A stretch of DNA of 64,000 bases from Nitrosospira briensis (GCF_900115125.1 NZ_FOVJ01000002.1:62001-126000), one strand, 5' to 3'; positions 18,403 through 28,006 are shown, numbered from the stretch's first letter. The notes: generated by a model from the sequence alone, not told the origin. Numbers and translations are program-made.

Positions 18403-18837
18403 ATGATGACCAACATAGGAAATCAAGTCACGCAGGGTCAGTTCTCTTTTCTGCCCCCGCTGACGGACAAGCAAATCTCGGCGCAGATCAAGTATGCGCT
18501 GAAGAACGGCTGGGCTATCGGTATCGAATACACCGACGACCCACACCCGCGCAATACCTATTGGGAAATGTTCGGAAACCCGATGTTTGACTTGAAGGAC
18601 CCTGCCGGCATTCTGGCGGAGATCAATGACTGCCGCAAAACGTACCCCAATCACTACATTCGGGTAACCGCGTTTAACTCTACGCGCGGCGTGGAAAGCC
18701 CCACAATGTCGTATATCGTCAATCGTCCGAAGACAGAACCAGGCTTTGGCCTGGTGCGCCAGGAAGTGGAAGGCCGTAGCATTCGTTACACCATTCATTC
18801 CTACGCAACTGAAAAACCCGAAGCCGAACGGTATTAA
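18403..18837 (+). CDS. cbbS: RuBisCO small subunit, red-type
   Basis: Small subunit of the L8S8 enzyme. The 144-residue protein has 'GWAIGIEYTDDPHPRNTYWEMFGNPMF' and ends with the extended C-terminal segment that forms the beta-hairpin in red-type small subunits. Two ATGs (18403 and 18406) follow the TAGGAG site; either is possible. It is cotranscribed with cbbL. A GC-rich stem-loop follows at 18849-18871, before cbbX. Confidence 0.96.
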   Translation: MMTNIGNQVTQGQFSFLPPLTDKQISAQIKYALKNGWAIGIEYTDDPHPRNTYWEMFGNPMFDLKDPAGILAEINDCRKTYPNHYIRVTAFNSTRGVESPTMSYIVNRPKTEPGFGLVRQEVEGRSIRYTIHSYATEKPEAERY

Positions 18838-18848
18838 TCCGGCGCTTT

Positions 18849-18871
18849 CCCCTTCCCGTCTCGGGGAGGGG
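18849..18871 (+). terminator. GC-rich stem-loop between cbbS and cbbX
   Basis: CCCCTTCCCG (18849-18858) and CGGGGAGGGG (18862-18871) pair over ten positions with one mismatch and a TCT loop. No run of T follows. It more likely protects the cbbLS transcript or attenuates read-through into cbbX than acts as a full terminator. Confidence 0.45.
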
Positions 18872-19024
18872 AGCGATCAGGGGCGCAGTAACGGTGATGA
18901 CACCTGCCATACCTGCCTGCGTCCCACCCTGAACTTGCGGGACAGCCTGTGTCTCCGTGCCTGCCAAGTCAAAACAAAGTCAATGTCGCGTTTAATACGA
19001 TGTGCTTAATTGTGTGGATCAAAC

Positions 19025-19978
19025 GTGAAAAAAAATCTGAACGAACTTACCCCCTCCGATAACGGTTCAATTGATCTGGACGCGGAATTTCGCGCTTCCA
19101 ATATCAAGGAAGTATTGGATAAGCTCGATCTGGAATTGATCGGCTTGAAACCTGTAAAAACCCGTATTCGTGAGACTGCGGCCCTGCTGCTGGTCGATCG
19201 TGTGCGCAAGAAACTGGATTTGACCGCCGGAGCGCCGAGTCTGCATATGAGTTTCACCGGCAACCCGGGCACGGGAAAGACCACGGTAGCGCTACGCATG
19301 TCGGAGATTCTGCACCGTCTGGGTTACGTGCGCGAAGGACATCTTGTCTCCGTTACACGCGACGACCTGGTGGGTCAGTATATCGGCCATACCGCGCCCA
19401 AGACCAAGGAGGTGCTCAAGAAGGCGATGGGGGGCGTGCTTTTCATCGATGAGGCCTATTACCTCTACAAGCCCGAGAACGAACGCGATTACGGCGCGGA
19501 ATCCATAGAAATCTTGCTGCAGACGATGGAAAATAATCGGGAAGATCTGGTTGTTATCCTTGCGGGCTACAAAGACCGCATGGAAAAATTCTTCCGCAGC
19601 AATCCTGGCATGCGTTCGCGTATCGCCCATCACATCGATTTTCCCGACTATAGCGCCGATGAATTGGTAGCGATAGCAAAACTGATGCTGGCTGCGCAGA
19701 ATTACCGCTTTAGTTCCGAGGGTGAAAAGGCTTTTGGCGAATATATCCGGCTAAGGATGAAAATGGAGCATTTCGCCAATGCCCGTTCGGTTCGCAATGC
19801 TCTAGACAGGGCGCGGCTGCGGCAGGCCAACCGCTTGTTCGAGGGAGCAAGGAAGAATCTTTCGCGAACCGATCTGATGACCATAGAGGCCGAGGATATT
19901 CGTGCGAGTCGCGTTTTCAAGGAAGGCGCGGTGGATCTGGATGGCGACGAAGGTGCGAACGCGATATTAACGAACTGA
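19025..19978 (+). CDS. cbbX: Red-type RuBisCO activase CbbX (AAA+)
   Basis: AAA+ motor that pulls the RuBisCO large-subunit C-terminal tail to release inhibitory sugar phosphates. The protein (about 317 residues) has '[28 protein letters not shown]', typical of CbbX, then Walker A 'GNPGTGKTT', Walker B '[12 protein letters not shown]', and an arginine-finger region '[13 protein letters not shown]'. No ATG is suitable. GTG at 19025 gives an N terminus of family length; TTG at 19010 is five codons earlier. A terminator follows at 20100-20128. It probably shares the cbbLS transcript, with reduced level because of the stem-loop. Confidence 0.95.
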   Translation: MKKNLNELTPSDNGSIDLDAEFRASNIKEVLDKLDLELIGLKPVKTRIRETAALLLVDRVRKKLDLTAGAPSLHMSFTGNPGTGKTTVALRMSEILHRLGYVREGHLVSVTRDDLVGQYIGHTAPKTKEVLKKAMGGVLFIDEAYYLYKPENERDYGAESIEILLQTMENNREDLVVILAGYKDRMEKFFRSNPGMRSRIAHHIDFPDYSADELVAIAKLMLAAQNYRFSSEGEKAFGEYIRLRMKMEHFANARSVRNALDRARLRQANRLFEGARKNLSRTDLMTIEAEDIRASRVFKEGAVDLDGDEGANAILTN

Positions 19979-20099
19979 TGTAATCAATTACTCAAAACCA
20001 AGGGGATAAAGTTTTTCAAAAAATTCCTTCCTGATTCATCCTGGGATTCGGCACAGGCTATGCTCTGTTAATCCGGGTCTTTTAAAATCTTCCTCTGAT

Positions 20100-20128
20100 G
20101 GGCGTCCCGAACCGGCGCCCTTTTTTTT
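20100..20128 (+). terminator. Rho-independent terminator after cbbX
   Basis: GGGCG (20100-20104) pairs with CGCCC (20116-20120), followed at once by eight T residues (20121-20128). The stem is short but the T-run is good. It closes the cbbLSX unit and separates it from the ABC exporter. Confidence 0.7.
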
Positions 20129-20233
20129 GCGGGCGAATAAAATCCATCTGGTAGCCAAGAGTGATTTGCAACGACGCTGCGCAGCAGCGGCAAGCTATAC
20201 TGCTTTCACTACAGTGACTGAAGGAACCTAGTG

Positions 20234-22072
20234 ATGCGCCCTACCCGCTTGGAAAAACCTTCGGCTAATCGTAACGACTGGCAGACCATTCGCTCCCTGC
20301 TGCCCTATCTGTGGGAATTCAAAGGCAGGGTAGTGCTGGCACTGGTACTGCTGGTTATGGCCAAACTTGCCAACGTTACGGTACCGCTGATTTTGAAAGA
20401 GATCATCGACGCGCTCGACCGTCCGCGAGCCATGATGGTTCTGCCCGTTCTGCTCCTTGCCGGTTACGGCATATTACGCATGTGCAGCACGCTGTTCGGC
20501 GAATTGCGCGACGCTGTATTTGCGAAGGTGACGCAGCGTGCAATCCGGAGAGTGGCGATCAAGGTATTTGGTCATTTGCACGCCTTATCGCTGCGCTTTC
20601 ACTTGCAACGCCAGACTGGCGGAGTATCGCGCGACATCGAGCGTGGTTCCCGCGGTATTTCCTTCTTGCTTAACTTCATGCTGTTCAACATCCTGCCGAC
20701 CTTGCTGGAAATCGGCCTGGTAGCAGCAATCCTGATTTCCCGTTACGACATCTGGTTTTCGGTAATCATCTTTGTCACGCTGGCCGCCTATATCGCGCTG
20801 ACACTTATCGTTACCGAGTGGCGCATGATTTTCCGCCGAACCATGAATGACATGGACTCGAAAGCCAACACCCAGGCGATCGACAGTCTTTTGAACTATG
20901 AGACAGTCAAATACTTCGGCAATGAGTCATGGGAAGCTCGGCGCTATGATGAGCATATGCAAAAATGGGAAACTGCCGCAGTGCGCAACCAGACCTCTCT
21001 GGCCGCGCTCAACTCCGGGCAAAGCGCGATTATCGCGGTAGGGGTAACGTTATTACTGTGGCTCGCGGCTGACGGTGTGATCAAAGGCACCATGTCGCTG
21101 GGCGACCTCGTGCTGGTCAATACTTTCATGCTGCAACTTTATATGCCCTTGCATTTCCTCGGATTCGTTTACCGGGAAATCAAGCACTCGCTGGCTGATA
21201 TGGAAAAAATGTTCGGTTTGCTGGCGGAGCATGAGGAGATAAAAGATAAACCGGGCGCAACAGACCTCATTCCCGGCAACGCCGCGGTTCGCTTTGAGGA
21301 CGTGAATTTTAGCTATGAACCCAATCGCCAGATCCTGTTCGATGTAAGCTTTGACATCCCTGCCGGTGGCAACGTAGCAGTAGTAGGACATAGCGGCTCA
21401 GGTAAATCGACCCTGGCGCGTCTGCTGTTTCGCTTCTACGATGTCAGCTCTGGCCGCATTTTGATAAATGGCCAGAACATTAGCGACGTGACCCAGAAAA
21501 GTCTGCGCGCAGCCGTCGGTATCGTTCCTCAGGACTCGGTCTTGTTCAACGACAGCATCTATTACAATATCGCCTATGGCCGCCCGGAAGCAAGCCGCGA
21601 CGAGGTGCTTGAAGCCGCCAGGTCGGCGCACATCCATGACTTCGTAGAGAGCCTGCCGGATAAGTACGAAACCACGGTCGGGGAACGTGGATTAAAGCTT
21701 TCCGGGGGGGAAAAGCAGCGTGTGGCTATCGCGCGCGCGATTTTGAAAAAACCTGCGATCCTTATCTTTGACGAAGCTACCTCGGCACTGGATTCGAAAT
21801 CAGAGAAATCCATTCAGGCGGAACTGAAGCGCGTTGCAACCAATCGCACCACTCTGACCATTGCCCACCGCCTGTCCACCATAGTAGATGCCGATCAGAT
21901 TCTGGTTATGGACAAGGGCCGCATTGCCGAACGAGGTAACCACCGGGAACTCCTCGCCGCAAATGGGGCCTATTCCTATATGTGGAGGCTTCAGCAGCAG
22001 GAAGAACAGACAAGGCTGCAATTATTGGACAACATGAGGCTTGAACCGGATGCGGCAGGGGCGCAAGGTTGA
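20234..22072 (+). CDS. Atm1/HMT1-type ABC exporter (permease-ATPase half transporter)
   Basis: Homodimeric exporter with membrane and ATPase domains in one chain of about 612 residues. The first 330 residues hold six membrane helices; the ATPase domain has Walker A 'GHSGSGKST', signature 'LSGGEKQR' and Walker B 'ILIFDEATSALD'. 'NYETVKYFGNE' is the hallmark of the Atm1 family, whose bacterial members export glutathione-linked metal or sulfur compounds and protect from heavy metals; mitochondrial Atm1 serves cytosolic Fe-S assembly. The start is ATG at 20234, seven bases after AAGGAA; GTG at 20231 is closer to the site. A lipid A flippase (MsbA) role is less likely because of the Atm1 motif. 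Confidence 0.88.
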   Translation: MRPTRLEKPSANRNDWQTIRSLLPYLWEFKGRVVLALVLLVMAKLANVTVPLILKEIIDALDRPRAMMVLPVLLLAGYGILRMCSTLFGELRDAVFAKVTQRAIRRVAIKVFGHLHALSLRFHLQRQTGGVSRDIERGSRGISFLLNFMLFNILPTLLEIGLVAAILISRYDIWFSVIIFVTLAAYIALTLIVTEWRMIFRRTMNDMDSKANTQAIDSLLNYETVKYFGNESWEARRYDEHMQKWETAAVRNQTSLAALNSGQSAIIAVGVTLLLWLAADGVIKGTMSLGDLVLVNTFMLQLYMPLHFLGFVYREIKHSLADMEKMFGLLAEHEEIKDKPGATDLIPGNAAVRFEDVNFSYEPNRQILFDVSFDIPAGGNVAVVGHSGSGKSTLARLLFRFYDVSSGRILINGQNISDVTQKSLRAAVGIVPQDSVLFNDSIYYNIAYGRPEASRDEVLEAARSAHIHDFVESLPDKYETTVGERGLKLSGGEKQRVAIARAILKKPAILIFDEATSALDSKSEKSIQAELKRVATNRTTLTIAHRLSTIVDADQILVMDKGRIAERGNHRELLAANGAYSYMWRLQQQEEQTRLQLLDNMRLEPDAAGAQG

Positions 22073-22228
22073 ACGGAAGCCGTTACGAAAGGAAGGAGAC
22101 AAAGGATCTTTATTTGAAGACATAAACTTCTGCAACATCAATTACCTTAATGCTTTTGCTCAAGAGAAGTTTGCGCGAAGCGCTAAAGATATTCATCGCT
22201 TTATCGAGACTTAATCAAGCTGACATAC

Positions 22229-22234
22229 TATAAT
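22229..22234 (+). promoter_or_regulatory. Possible -10 element for psd
   Basis: TATAAT stands 29 bases before the psd start codon in a 190-base gap. No convincing -35 hexamer is found at the usual distance, so this is a weak call. Confidence 0.35.
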
Positions 22235-22262
22235 TTCCACTTTCTATTTCGGGTGCTCCAGA

Positions 22263-23123
22263 GTGCAAACCGCTTCTTTTTCCGTGTTTCCTCAGTATCT
22301 GCTGCCAAAGCAGGCTATGACCGTGTTGGCGGGACATATCGCAAATGCGGAAGCGGGTCGTCTCACCACCTTCATAATCCGGAAATTCGTCGAGCATTAC
22401 GGCGTAAACATGGACGAAGCCACAAACCCCGATATTCATAGCTACCGAACTTTTAACGATTTTTTTACCCGTTCCTTGCGTCTGGAAACGCGGCCCATAG
22501 CTCAAGCAGATTATAACTGCCCTGCCGACGGCGTCATTAGCCAGCTTGGCGTCATTTCAGGCGATCAGATATTCCAGGCTAAAAGGCACAATTACTCCGC
22601 TGTTGCATTGGTGGGGGGTGATACCGCGCTGGCTGAAAAATTTCAGGGCGGGAATTTTGCAACACTTTACTTAAGCCCAAAGGACTACCATCGGGTTCAC
22701 ATGCCGTGTGATGGCCGGCTGACCCGCATGATTCATGTTCCTGGCGCCTTGTTTTCAGTAAACCCCAGGACCGTTCGCGGTGTCCCCGGCCTGTTTGCCC
22801 GCAACGAGCGAGTGGTTTGCGTGTTTGAATCAGAGGCCGGAATGTTTGTGCTGGCTCTCGTCGGTGCCACCATCGTAGGCAGTGTATCCACTGTATGGCA
22901 TGGCGTTGTAAATCCGCGTTCCACGGCCGCCAGCGAGACTCGCGAGTGGCGGTATGATGAAAAGGATGTGGTGCTCAAAAGAGGCGATGAAATGGGCCGT
23001 TTCCAACTCGGCTCCACCGTAATCATGTTGTTTCCGAAAAACAGGGTGTTGTTTAACCCGCTTTGGGCACCCAATCGAGCTGTCCGCTTCGGTGAAATGA
23101 TGGCTACGAAAATTGACGGCTAA
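22263..23123 (+). CDS. psd: Phosphatidylserine decarboxylase (proenzyme)
   Basis: Makes phosphatidylethanolamine at the inner membrane. The 286-residue protein carries the self-cleavage motif 'LGST' near residue 263, where the serine becomes the pyruvoyl group. The Asp and His of the cleavage triad are seen in 'CPADGVIS' and 'DYHRVHMP'. Length matches the long E. coli-type enzyme, not the short PssD form. The start is GTG at 22263; no ATG is in a suitable place. It faces galU across a 176-base convergent gap. Confidence 0.95.
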   Translation: MQTASFSVFPQYLLPKQAMTVLAGHIANAEAGRLTTFIIRKFVEHYGVNMDEATNPDIHSYRTFNDFFTRSLRLETRPIAQADYNCPADGVISQLGVISGDQIFQAKRHNYSAVALVGGDTALAEKFQGGNFATLYLSPKDYHRVHMPCDGRLTRMIHVPGALFSVNPRTVRGVPGLFARNERVVCVFESEAGMFVLALVGATIVGSVSTVWHGVVNPRSTAASETREWRYDEKDVVLKRGDEMGRFQLGSTVIMLFPKNRVLFNPLWAPNRAVRFGEMMATKIDG

Positions 23124-23299
23124 ACGATTAGGACGGCGATCAGAACGCCAGGCCCATGCCGGCTCCTTGAGCTTCTTGCCGGATTTTTCGTCGGACTGAG
23201 CCTTAGTCAGAGCGCGGGAGCGATGCTACGGCCCTCACCTATTAGGGAGAGAAGCGCTCTTCACATGTGCATTACAGGTTCGAGAACGCGGCGGTGGGT

Positions 23300-24349
23300 T
23301 TATCCGGCCAAGGCGCTCTTCTTCAGCATTACCGCCTCGACATCCGCCTTATCGTCCTCCCGACCCGGCGCATAACGCGATTCTTCTGCAAGCCCGCGTC
23401 CGACTCGCACTAATATCTCGCGGAATTCCTTGCCAACCTCTGGATGTTGCAAACCGTAAGCTACCGTCGCCTCCAGGAAACCCGCCTTGCTGCCGCAATC
23501 ATAATGCTTGCCCTCGTAGCGGTACGCCATCACGGATTCGAGTTTAAGGAGTCGAGCAATCCCGTCTGTGAGCTGAATTTCTCCTCCTGTTCCGGGATCG
23601 AGATTTTCAATGCATTCGAAAATGGCGGGTGAAAGAATATAGCGGCCCACGATTGCCATGGTTGATGGCGCTGCTTCGGGGGACGGCTTTTCCACTACAC
23701 CCCGAATTTTCGTAACACGGTTTTCCGAATCCTCCTTTAATGCGTCCACGATACCATAACGTCGTGTTTCTTCCCTGGATACCTGCCGGACAGCGAGGAG
23801 GCTCCCGGGCGTCTGTTCATACTGCGAAATCATTTGTGCCAGCACCGGGGGCTCCCCGTCAATCAGGTCATCCGGAAGCAGCACAGCGAAGGGTTCGTTG
23901 CCTATCAGATGACGCGCGCAATATATGGCATGGCCTAATCCTCTCGGCTCCTCCTGGCGAACAAAGCTGAAATGGATGCCGCTTGGGGTCAGTTGCCGCA
24001 ACATCTTCAGAGAGGCATGCTTCCCCTGCGTCGCCAACTCGTTTTCCAGTTCCACTGCCCTGTGCAAGTGATCTTCGATTGCCCGCTTGCTGCGATGCGT
24101 TACAAAAATGATTTCTTCAATACCTGCCGCCGCCGCTTCATCCACGGCATACTGGATCAGCGGCCGGTCCACAATGGGCAGCATTTCTTTGGCCACCGCC
24201 TTCGTCGCCGGCAGAAAGCGCGTTCCCAGTCCGGCTACGGGGAATACCGCCTTGCGCACTGCTCTTGTGGACTTGCGTATCGAGGACGCGCCGTTCAGTG
24301 AAAGTACATCTTTTCGGTTTACAGTTACAGGTGCGGTGGAAATGCTCAT
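23300..24349 (-). CDS. galU: UTP-glucose-1-phosphate uridylyltransferase, copy 1
   Basis: Makes UDP-glucose for polysaccharides and lipopolysaccharide. The nucleotide-binding motif '[19 protein letters not shown]' lies about 40 residues from the start, and 'LLPDDLIDGEPP' and '[14 protein letters not shown]' follow. The start is ATG at 24349, with GGAGAG upstream, giving about 349 residues. The protein has a 35-residue N-terminal and a 40-residue C-terminal extension that the second copy (58794-59690) lacks. The two differ enough to be old paralogs, so one may use another sugar or partner. Confidence 0.92.
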   Translation of the reverse strand: MSISTAPVTVNRKDVLSLNGASSIRKSTRAVRKAVFPVAGLGTRFLPATKAVAKEMLPIVDRPLIQYAVDEAAAAGIEEIIFVTHRSKRAIEDHLHRAVELENELATQGKHASLKMLRQLTPSGIHFSFVRQEEPRGLGHAIYCARHLIGNEPFAVLLPDDLIDGEPPVLAQMISQYEQTPGSLLAVRQVSREETRRYGIVDALKEDSENRVTKIRGVVEKPSPEAAPSTMAIVGRYILSPAIFECIENLDPGTGGEIQLTDGIARLLKLESVMAYRYEGKHYDCGSKAGFLEATVAYGLQHPEVGKEFREILVRVGRGLAEESRYAPGREDDKADVEAVMLKKSALAG

Positions 24350-24478
24350 GATTACTCTCCCCCTGATAATCCGCCTTACATTAATAATTGGAACCAAACC
24401 GTGGAAACCCAAGGATGTTCCATTCGAATAATTTCAAACTCTACCCCGCTTCTCGCAAGGCCGACTGACAAGCACGGA

Positions 24479-26023
24479 CTATAGTTGCCGCATATACGCT
24501 ACCAGATCCGACTTCTCCTCGTCCGTGAGCTTGAGTTGCAACACAAGATTGAAGAATTCAACGGTGTCTTCCAGAGTCAGCAAGCGGCCATCGTGCAGAT
24601 AGGGAGGGCTGTCCTTGATGCCACGCAATGTGAAAGTCTTGATTGGCCCATCCCCGGGTTCGTTGAGAAAACGTTCGAGCTTCAGGTCGTGCATCTGATG
24701 ATCGAGGAAAGCAGGCGGCTGATGACAGCTCGCACACTGGCCCTTCCCGAAAAACACCTTCTCGCCACGGAGCTCCTTCGCGCTTGCCTTAGCCGTGTCG
24801 AGCCTGCCCTGCGTATCCAGTTTGGGTGCGGGAGGAAAATCCAGCATGTTCTGAAGCTGCGCCATATGGCTTACGTGAATCCGATCAATAACCGGGAACC
24901 CCTTTTTCATGGCGTGAATCGGATCACCATTAAAATAAGCGGTACGAAACTCGAACTCGGTGAAATCCTCCACAGAGCGCAAGCTGCGTTTGGAGCCGTG
25001 GATTTGCTGATTGAAAAGCCCGCGCAGGCTTACTGTGTCCAGTCGAAAACGCCTTTCCTGAGGTCTGATATCCGGGCTGAGATGAAATTGCGCGGTAGTA
25101 TGTCCGTTCACATGACAGTCAAAGCAAGTCACGCCCAAGCTGGGCTGGGTGCTTTTGCGGTCATCGGTCGGGTTGAACTCTTCCTGAGGAAGGGGACTGA
25201 GTAACATCTGGAGGCCGTTAAGCTGTACGGGTGTCAGAATATCTTTGAAGAGGCGATAGAAGTTGTTGATCGATACTACCTCTCCGCGAGAAACGTCCCC
25301 CAGTTCAGGCCGGTTCTGAAGGAAAATTGCTGGAGGAAATTCCGGTAGAAATGCGTCCGGCAAATCAAATTCCACGTCAAATCGTTCCAGCCGAGGAAAC
25401 ATATCTATTTGAACCTGAGGAAAGACCTGTCCCCCGGTGGACTGCTTCGGATGAGGCAAGGCTGGATACGGAAATATGTTTTTGCTCCGTATTTCGGATG
25501 GGGACATACTGGCCAGTTTTTGCCAGCTTGCCCCTGCCGGCAAGCGGGCGGTAGGTCCTACCGCCAAGGGCTTGCCACGGGACATCTTCGCTTCGCGATC
25601 CAGCCGCGGGGTCAAGTCATAGCGTCTCATGAGCAACTCGCGCTGAGTTCTGGTGACCCTGGGGCGATCGGCCACGTCCGCTTTCATGGTCTCCTCGAAA
25701 GTCTGCATCGGCTTTTTAGCATTCAGCGGATCACGATAAAAATCAAAGCCCGGTATCTTTCCCTTGTCGGGCTGATTTTCGAAAACAGGGGAAGAAGGCA
25801 TGGCATTTGGGGCGGCAAAAACACCGGAACGGTCATGCTCGTTCTTTTGCTGCTCCGGTCGAGTCACAGGAGTCTCCCGAGTCGTCTGAGCATCAAGAAC
25901 AGCGTCGCCTGATTGGCCTCTTGCCGGACGCATATCGTTGCCGGTTTGGCCAAGTGCGCTCGCCATTCCCGTGCTTAAGCCAACCACTCCCATCGCCAGT
26001 ACCAGGAAGTTTACTTTTTTCAT
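24479..26023 (-). CDS. Di-haem cytochrome c, peroxidase/MauG-like family
   Basis: Exported protein of 514 residues with a signal peptide (MKKVNFLVLAMGVVGLSTGMASA). It has two CXXCH haem sites, CFDCH (near residue 300) and CASCH (near residue 433), arranged in the order seen in di-haem peroxidase relatives. A long, low-complexity N-terminal region of about 180 residues precedes the catalytic part and is unusual. The C-terminal segment 'TFTLRGIKDSPPYLHDGRLLTLEDTVEFFN' is typical of the cytochrome c peroxidase/MauG superfamily. GGAG precedes the ATG. It lies downstream of a Crp/Fnr-type regulator on the same strand, separated by about 290 bases with no other gene. The exact substrate is unknown. 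Confidence 0.85.
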   Translation of the reverse strand: MKKVNFLVLAMGVVGLSTGMASALGQTGNDMRPARGQSGDAVLDAQTTRETPVTRPEQQKNEHDRSGVFAAPNAMPSSPVFENQPDKGKIPGFDFYRDPLNAKKPMQTFEETMKADVADRPRVTRTQRELLMRRYDLTPRLDREAKMSRGKPLAVGPTARLPAGASWQKLASMSPSEIRSKNIFPYPALPHPKQSTGGQVFPQVQIDMFPRLERFDVEFDLPDAFLPEFPPAIFLQNRPELGDVSRGEVVSINNFYRLFKDILTPVQLNGLQMLLSPLPQEEFNPTDDRKSTQPSLGVTCFDCHVNGHTTAQFHLSPDIRPQERRFRLDTVSLRGLFNQQIHGSKRSLRSVEDFTEFEFRTAYFNGDPIHAMKKGFPVIDRIHVSHMAQLQNMLDFPPAPKLDTQGRLDTAKASAKELRGEKVFFGKGQCASCHQPPAFLDHQMHDLKLERFLNEPGDGPIKTFTLRGIKDSPPYLHDGRLLTLEDTVEFFNLVLQLKLTDEEKSDLVAYMRQL

Positions 26024-26316
26024 GTCAGGTCTCCATTTTTTTAACCCCGGAATAAGGGCAGGCCTTTACCCCCGATCCCCGCTTCTTCTCGGATGTCCCA
26101 CAAAACCAGCCAGCCATCTCGGCCATTCTGGACAAAAAGAAACCGCTACCAGCAATTCTTTCATTAATTGGGGAATCAGTCTGTTCGAAAGCGCACAGTA
26201 GGACGTTAATCTTCCGCTCCGGGCCTTATTCCGGGGAAACGGACTTCTTCGCTCCACTTTGCGCGCAACCGGGCCCTCGCCAATCCAGTCGCTTTCACGT
26301 TCGTCGCGCTCACGAC

Positions 26317-27096
26317 TCACCTCGCTGGCTGAAAAAACCTCTTGAATTGTCTTGCGGGAGGCTCGGAAGAACTTGCAGTGGCCGAACGATAAACCTCCAG
26401 CAGGCGGTCATACTCTTTTTTTACGACTTTATAGTTTTCACCTGCGCTGGCCTCCAACTGCTGGCGGTCAACTACGGCAAGGTGGCCGCGCCTGCAACGG
26501 ATTGCGCCGGTCATTTGCAGCTTATGTGCCGCTACGGTGACGCTTTCACGCCGCACTCCCAGCATGATTCCCACCTGTTCATGCGTAATGTGAAGCTCGT
26601 TACCCGGCAGACGATCCAGGCTCATCAAAAGAAGATAGCTCAGCTGTTGATCCACCGTATGGTATCGGTTGGAAACCGCAATCTGCTCCGTTTGAACCAT
26701 CAGCGCGTGTGCAAAACGCAAGAGAAGATGTTGTAACTCTCCTCCCGATTCAAATTCTTTTTTTAATAAATCCGCTTTAATACGATAGGCATCGCCTGTG
26801 CTCTGTACTATTACGCGGGCGATACTGTTCTCCTCGCCGAAAATAACAGAAATGGAGGCCACCCCCTCATTGCCTACGATCCCCGTCTGTGTGCAAGCCC
26901 CGCTTTCCGTCTCGTACAAGCGCGCGATAATAGAGGTCGTGGGGAAATACAAATGCCTCATGGGCCGGCCCGGTTCGTAAATTACATGGCCAGCGGGCAT
27001 CTCTACAAATTCAAGAAGAGGTAATAACCGCGTGTAATCCGCGAGAGGCAATGCTGCCAATATCCTGTTTTGCTTAGGACTATGAGGTGGAGGCAT
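26317..27096 (-). CDS. Crp/Fnr-family transcription regulator
   Basis: Cytoplasmic regulator with an N-terminal cyclic-nucleotide-type beta-barrel (residues 10-120; 'MRHLYFPTTSIIARLYE') and a C-terminal winged helix ('ITHEQVGIMLGVRRESVTVAAHKLQ'). There is no N-terminal cysteine cluster, so it is not an oxygen-sensing Fnr. The barrel lacks the conserved RGE-type cAMP phosphate-binding pattern. Start: ATG at 27096 with GAGAG five bases before it; a TTG at 27108 is unlikely. It may control the cytochrome gene 290 bases downstream, but no site was identified. Confidence 0.85.
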   Translation of the reverse strand: MPPPHSPKQNRILAALPLADYTRLLPLLEFVEMPAGHVIYEPGRPMRHLYFPTTSIIARLYETESGACTQTGIVGNEGVASISVIFGEENSIARVIVQSTGDAYRIKADLLKKEFESGGELQHLLLRFAHALMVQTEQIAVSNRYHTVDQQLSYLLLMSLDRLPGNELHITHEQVGIMLGVRRESVTVAAHKLQMTGAIRCRRGHLAVVDRQQLEASAGENYKVVKKEYDRLLEVYRSATASSSEPPARQFKRFFQPAR

Positions 27097-27108
27097 GTCG
27101 ACTCTCAA

Positions 27109-27470
27109 TCGGTTTGTAGCTTGAAAAAAGATGTACTCGAAGCATCAATGGCACCGAGCGCAAGGCAAACTCATATACTTGCCGCCGCTCTTGTTCAGAC
27201 CCCGGACAGGATGCCTTGGGCGGGCTCAAGCTTTCCTTGCACTCCTGCTCAAGGATGAAGAATGCTAGTCCATAAGGAGGTCTTGCTCTGTGCGGCGGCC
27301 CACATAGGGCAAAACCCCCGCAACGGCGCAGGTCAATGAAGAGGGGGTAGACGGCGTGGGAACAAGCCGTCCACGAGGATTTCAGCAGGAACCGAGACTG
27401 GAACGCAGCCTGGCTAGCAGGAAGAGGTATATTACCGGAGCATAAGATCGTGATCTGGGCGAATGCGGAC
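27109..27470. other. Gap of about 360 bases without a recognised gene
   Basis: The stretch between the DUF4870-type gene and the Crp/Fnr gene has only short frames without ribosome sites. I see no terminator with a T-run, tRNA fold or repeat. It should contain the promoter of the regulator gene, but I could not assign hexamers with confidence. Confidence 0.4.
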
Positions 27471-27878
27471 TCAGACAGGCATAGGGTTATGCTCGTTGAG
27501 CGCCATCCAGCCGCGCATGATTCGATAGATCACCCAAATGCCCGTACCTACAGCAAGGATATACGCGAATATAATACCGATGACGGTCGCGAAGAGCATT
27601 GCTGCAATCACCAGCCAAAGCAGCGTGTACCAGAATGTGCGTATTTGCCAGCTGAAATGGGAGTCGAGATACGTGCCCCGCACATCGTTCCGTTTCACGT
27701 AGTTGATGATCACGGCGATGATCGAAGGCCAACCAGTGAGAAATGTTGTAATGATGAGCGCCGGCCCCAGGACCCCCATCAGGATACTGAAACCATGCAA
27801 TAAATAGATAATATGAGTAAGGCGGACGAGGCCTGCCGGAGGAACGGTGAGCACAACCCGTGAGTCGAATTCGCTCAT
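27471..27878 (-). CDS. Small integral membrane protein, DUF4870/Tic20-like
   Basis: 135 residues with three or four predicted membrane helices ('IIYLLHGFSILMGVLGPALIITTFL', 'LLWLVIAAMLFATVIGIIFAYILAVG'). The charge pattern 'YVKRNDVRGTYLDSHFSWQIRTFWYTLLW' between helices is the conserved centre of the DUF4870 family. The function of the family is not established. It is 128 bases downstream of mlaA on the same strand. Family call is by memory of the pattern. Confidence 0.75.
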   Translation of the reverse strand: MSEFDSRVVLTVPPAGLVRLTHIIYLLHGFSILMGVLGPALIITTFLTGWPSIIAVIINYVKRNDVRGTYLDSHFSWQIRTFWYTLLWLVIAAMLFATVIGIIFAYILAVGTGIWVIYRIMRGWMALNEHNPMPV

Positions 27879-28006
27879 GTTATTTATATTCCCATCCGGA
27901 TGATAAGAGACGCGAAAGCCCCAGTCTGGGAAGCCGGGGTATCCGCGGTACCGAACGCAACCCGTTTCAGGTAGCTACTGATGGAAACTTCACCGAACGA
28001 ATACCA

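Noticed and set aside
23124-23299. Terminator or repeat between psd and galU
   Set aside because: Only a short GGCG/CGCC pairing was seen, without a T-run, so it is not supported.
27250-27450. Possible tRNA or regulatory RNA in the gap between the regulator and DUF4870 genes
   Set aside because: No cloverleaf, T-loop sequence or terminator could be found.
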